Positions 6,088-6,680 of a stretch of 6,680 bases of DNA are shown in pieces. Source of the DNA: Opitutia bacterium. GTDB taxonomy: Bacteria > Verrucomicrobiota > Verrucomicrobiia > Opitutales > Opitutaceae. The number at the start of each line of letters is the position of its first letter. Position 1 is the stretch's first letter. Made by a program: the position numbers and the translations under genes. The DNA lies in NCBI GenBank assembly GCA_003157575.1, contig PMKA01000509.1, positions 5,013 through 11,692 of the forward strand, given 5' to 3'. A model generated the notes under the pieces. That model had not been told where the DNA came from and ran no database searches. It saw only the letters and a program-made list of their open reading frames with translations.

Positions 6088-6680
6088 ATGCACACCAATC
6101 ATTCTGCACGAATCAGTTTCGGCCGTGCCCTTCGCGACCTAAAACGGTTGCCGCGCCAGTGTAGAGATGCGTTTTTCGACCACCTCGACGTCTTCCCTGG
6201 CTTGTTCTTTATTCTTCTCGCTTTTGTTACAGGTCACTGGACTGCCAAGACGGTGGAGGAGTGGATAGGGTCCTTGCTGGCAAAGAAGCCAGCTTCACCT
6301 GATGCCGTGTGGCTCATTATCATCCTAGGAGCGGCGTTTCTGTTATCGTCGTTCGTGGTTTGGGTCTACCGCCATGCGTTCCGCCAACTCCATCAACGGG
6401 CGTATTTTCGCAGCGATGCCGCACCGAAAGAGGGACTTGTTTGGTTTCTTTCAATTCAAAAAGAGCTCACCGAGCCGTTGGCTTCCGGCCCTGTCACTGT
6501 TCTTGGTGTTCAGCTATCACGCCAACCCGGAAATCTGCTCTCGGATGCCGATGCGCTAAAGACCAAGTCTGAAGAAGAATTGAAACGCACCAACAGGCGA
6601 ACATCCTGGAAATGGGAGATGCTGCTGCGGGCGGTTGCGCCTCACGAAAGCAAGCTTCGCCGACTCTACCTAATTGGTTC
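6088..6680 (+). CDS. Two-helix membrane protein with candidate CARF-like cytosolic domain (3' end cut by window)
   Basis: The frame is open from the ATG at 6088 to the window edge: 197 full codons plus two bases. A basic N-terminus (RALRDLKRLPRQCR) precedes membrane segment 1, about residues 36-51 (FPGLFFILLAFVTGHW). Segment 2 lies at about 73-94 (AVWLIIILGAAFLLSSFVVWVY) and is followed by basic RHAFRQLHQR. By the positive-inside rule both ends are cytosolic. The soluble part starts with a hydrophobic strand, GLVWFLSIQ (116-124), and near the edge shows WEMLLRAVAPH then KLRRLYLIGS, a helix-strand-Gly-Ser pattern like that of CARF sensor domains (strand then G-S or T-S at the ligand loop). It starts 2 nt after the Csx3-like stop, a strong sign of one operon. 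It may be a membrane effector controlled by cyclic oligoadenylate. The membrane topology is well supported; the CARF call is inference from a fragment. Confidence 0.72.
   Translation, partial: MHTNHSARISFGRALRDLKRLPRQCRDAFFDHLDVFPGLFFILLAFVTGHWTAKTVEEWIGSLLAKKPASPDAVWLIIILGAAFLLSSFVVWVYRHAFRQLHQRAYFRSDAAPKEGLVWFLSIQKELTEPLASGPVTVLGVQLSRQPGNLLSDADALKTKSEEELKRTNRRTSWKWEMLLRAVAPHESKLRRLYLIG

Noticed and set aside
6309..6572. 87-codon open frame overlapping the membrane protein gene
   Set aside because: It is out of frame with the continuous open frame from 6088 that encodes clear membrane helices, and it shows no family features.
1..6680. CRISPR array or tRNA/rRNA genes
   Set aside because: No regularly spaced direct repeats and no RNA gene signatures were seen on reading both strands.

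Overview
The window carries most of a type III-B (Cmr) CRISPR-Cas effector operon, all on the + strand, followed by three accessory genes on the same strand. The DNA is GC-rich, the cmr4-cmr1 genes strongly favour C-ending codons, and several starts have no visible Shine-Dalgarno sequence but lie behind pyrimidine-rich leaders. This suggests a high-GC bacterium; Verrucomicrobiota (Opitutales-like) is a tentative guess based on this style alone, with no marker gene present to confirm it.

Layout: 1-112 is the extreme 3' end of cmr2 (cas10), which overlaps cmr3 by ATGA. Then come cmr3 (109-1473), cmr4 (1533-2417), cmr5 (2434-2799), cmr6 (2814-3929) and cmr1 (3926-4720, also ATGA-coupled). Together these encode the crRNA-guided RNA-targeting complex: Cmr2 as large signalling subunit, Cmr3 at the crRNA 5' handle, a Cmr4/Cmr5 helical body (Cmr4 keeps the backbone-cleaving Asp26), and Cmr6 and Cmr1 capping the 3' end of the guide. 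No CRISPR array, cas6, cas1 or cas2 is visible, so these lie elsewhere or outside the window.

After a 144-nt gap with an imperfect hairpin across the cmr1 stop comes the accessory block: a RelA/SpoT/MESH1-type HD nucleotide hydrolase with a complete metal-binding set and an unassigned C-terminal domain (4865-5749), a very small Csx3/Crn3-like protein (5828-6085), and a two-helix membrane protein whose cytosolic part looks like the start of a CARF-like Rossmann sensor (6088 to the window end, cut off). 

Inferred logic: target RNA binding activates Cmr2 to make a nucleotide messenger, the membrane protein senses it and acts at the membrane, and the Csx3-like protein and/or the HD hydrolase removes the messenger or a downstream nucleotide. 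The Cmr part is secure. The HD-Csx3-membrane sensor arrangement is the part most likely to be new.
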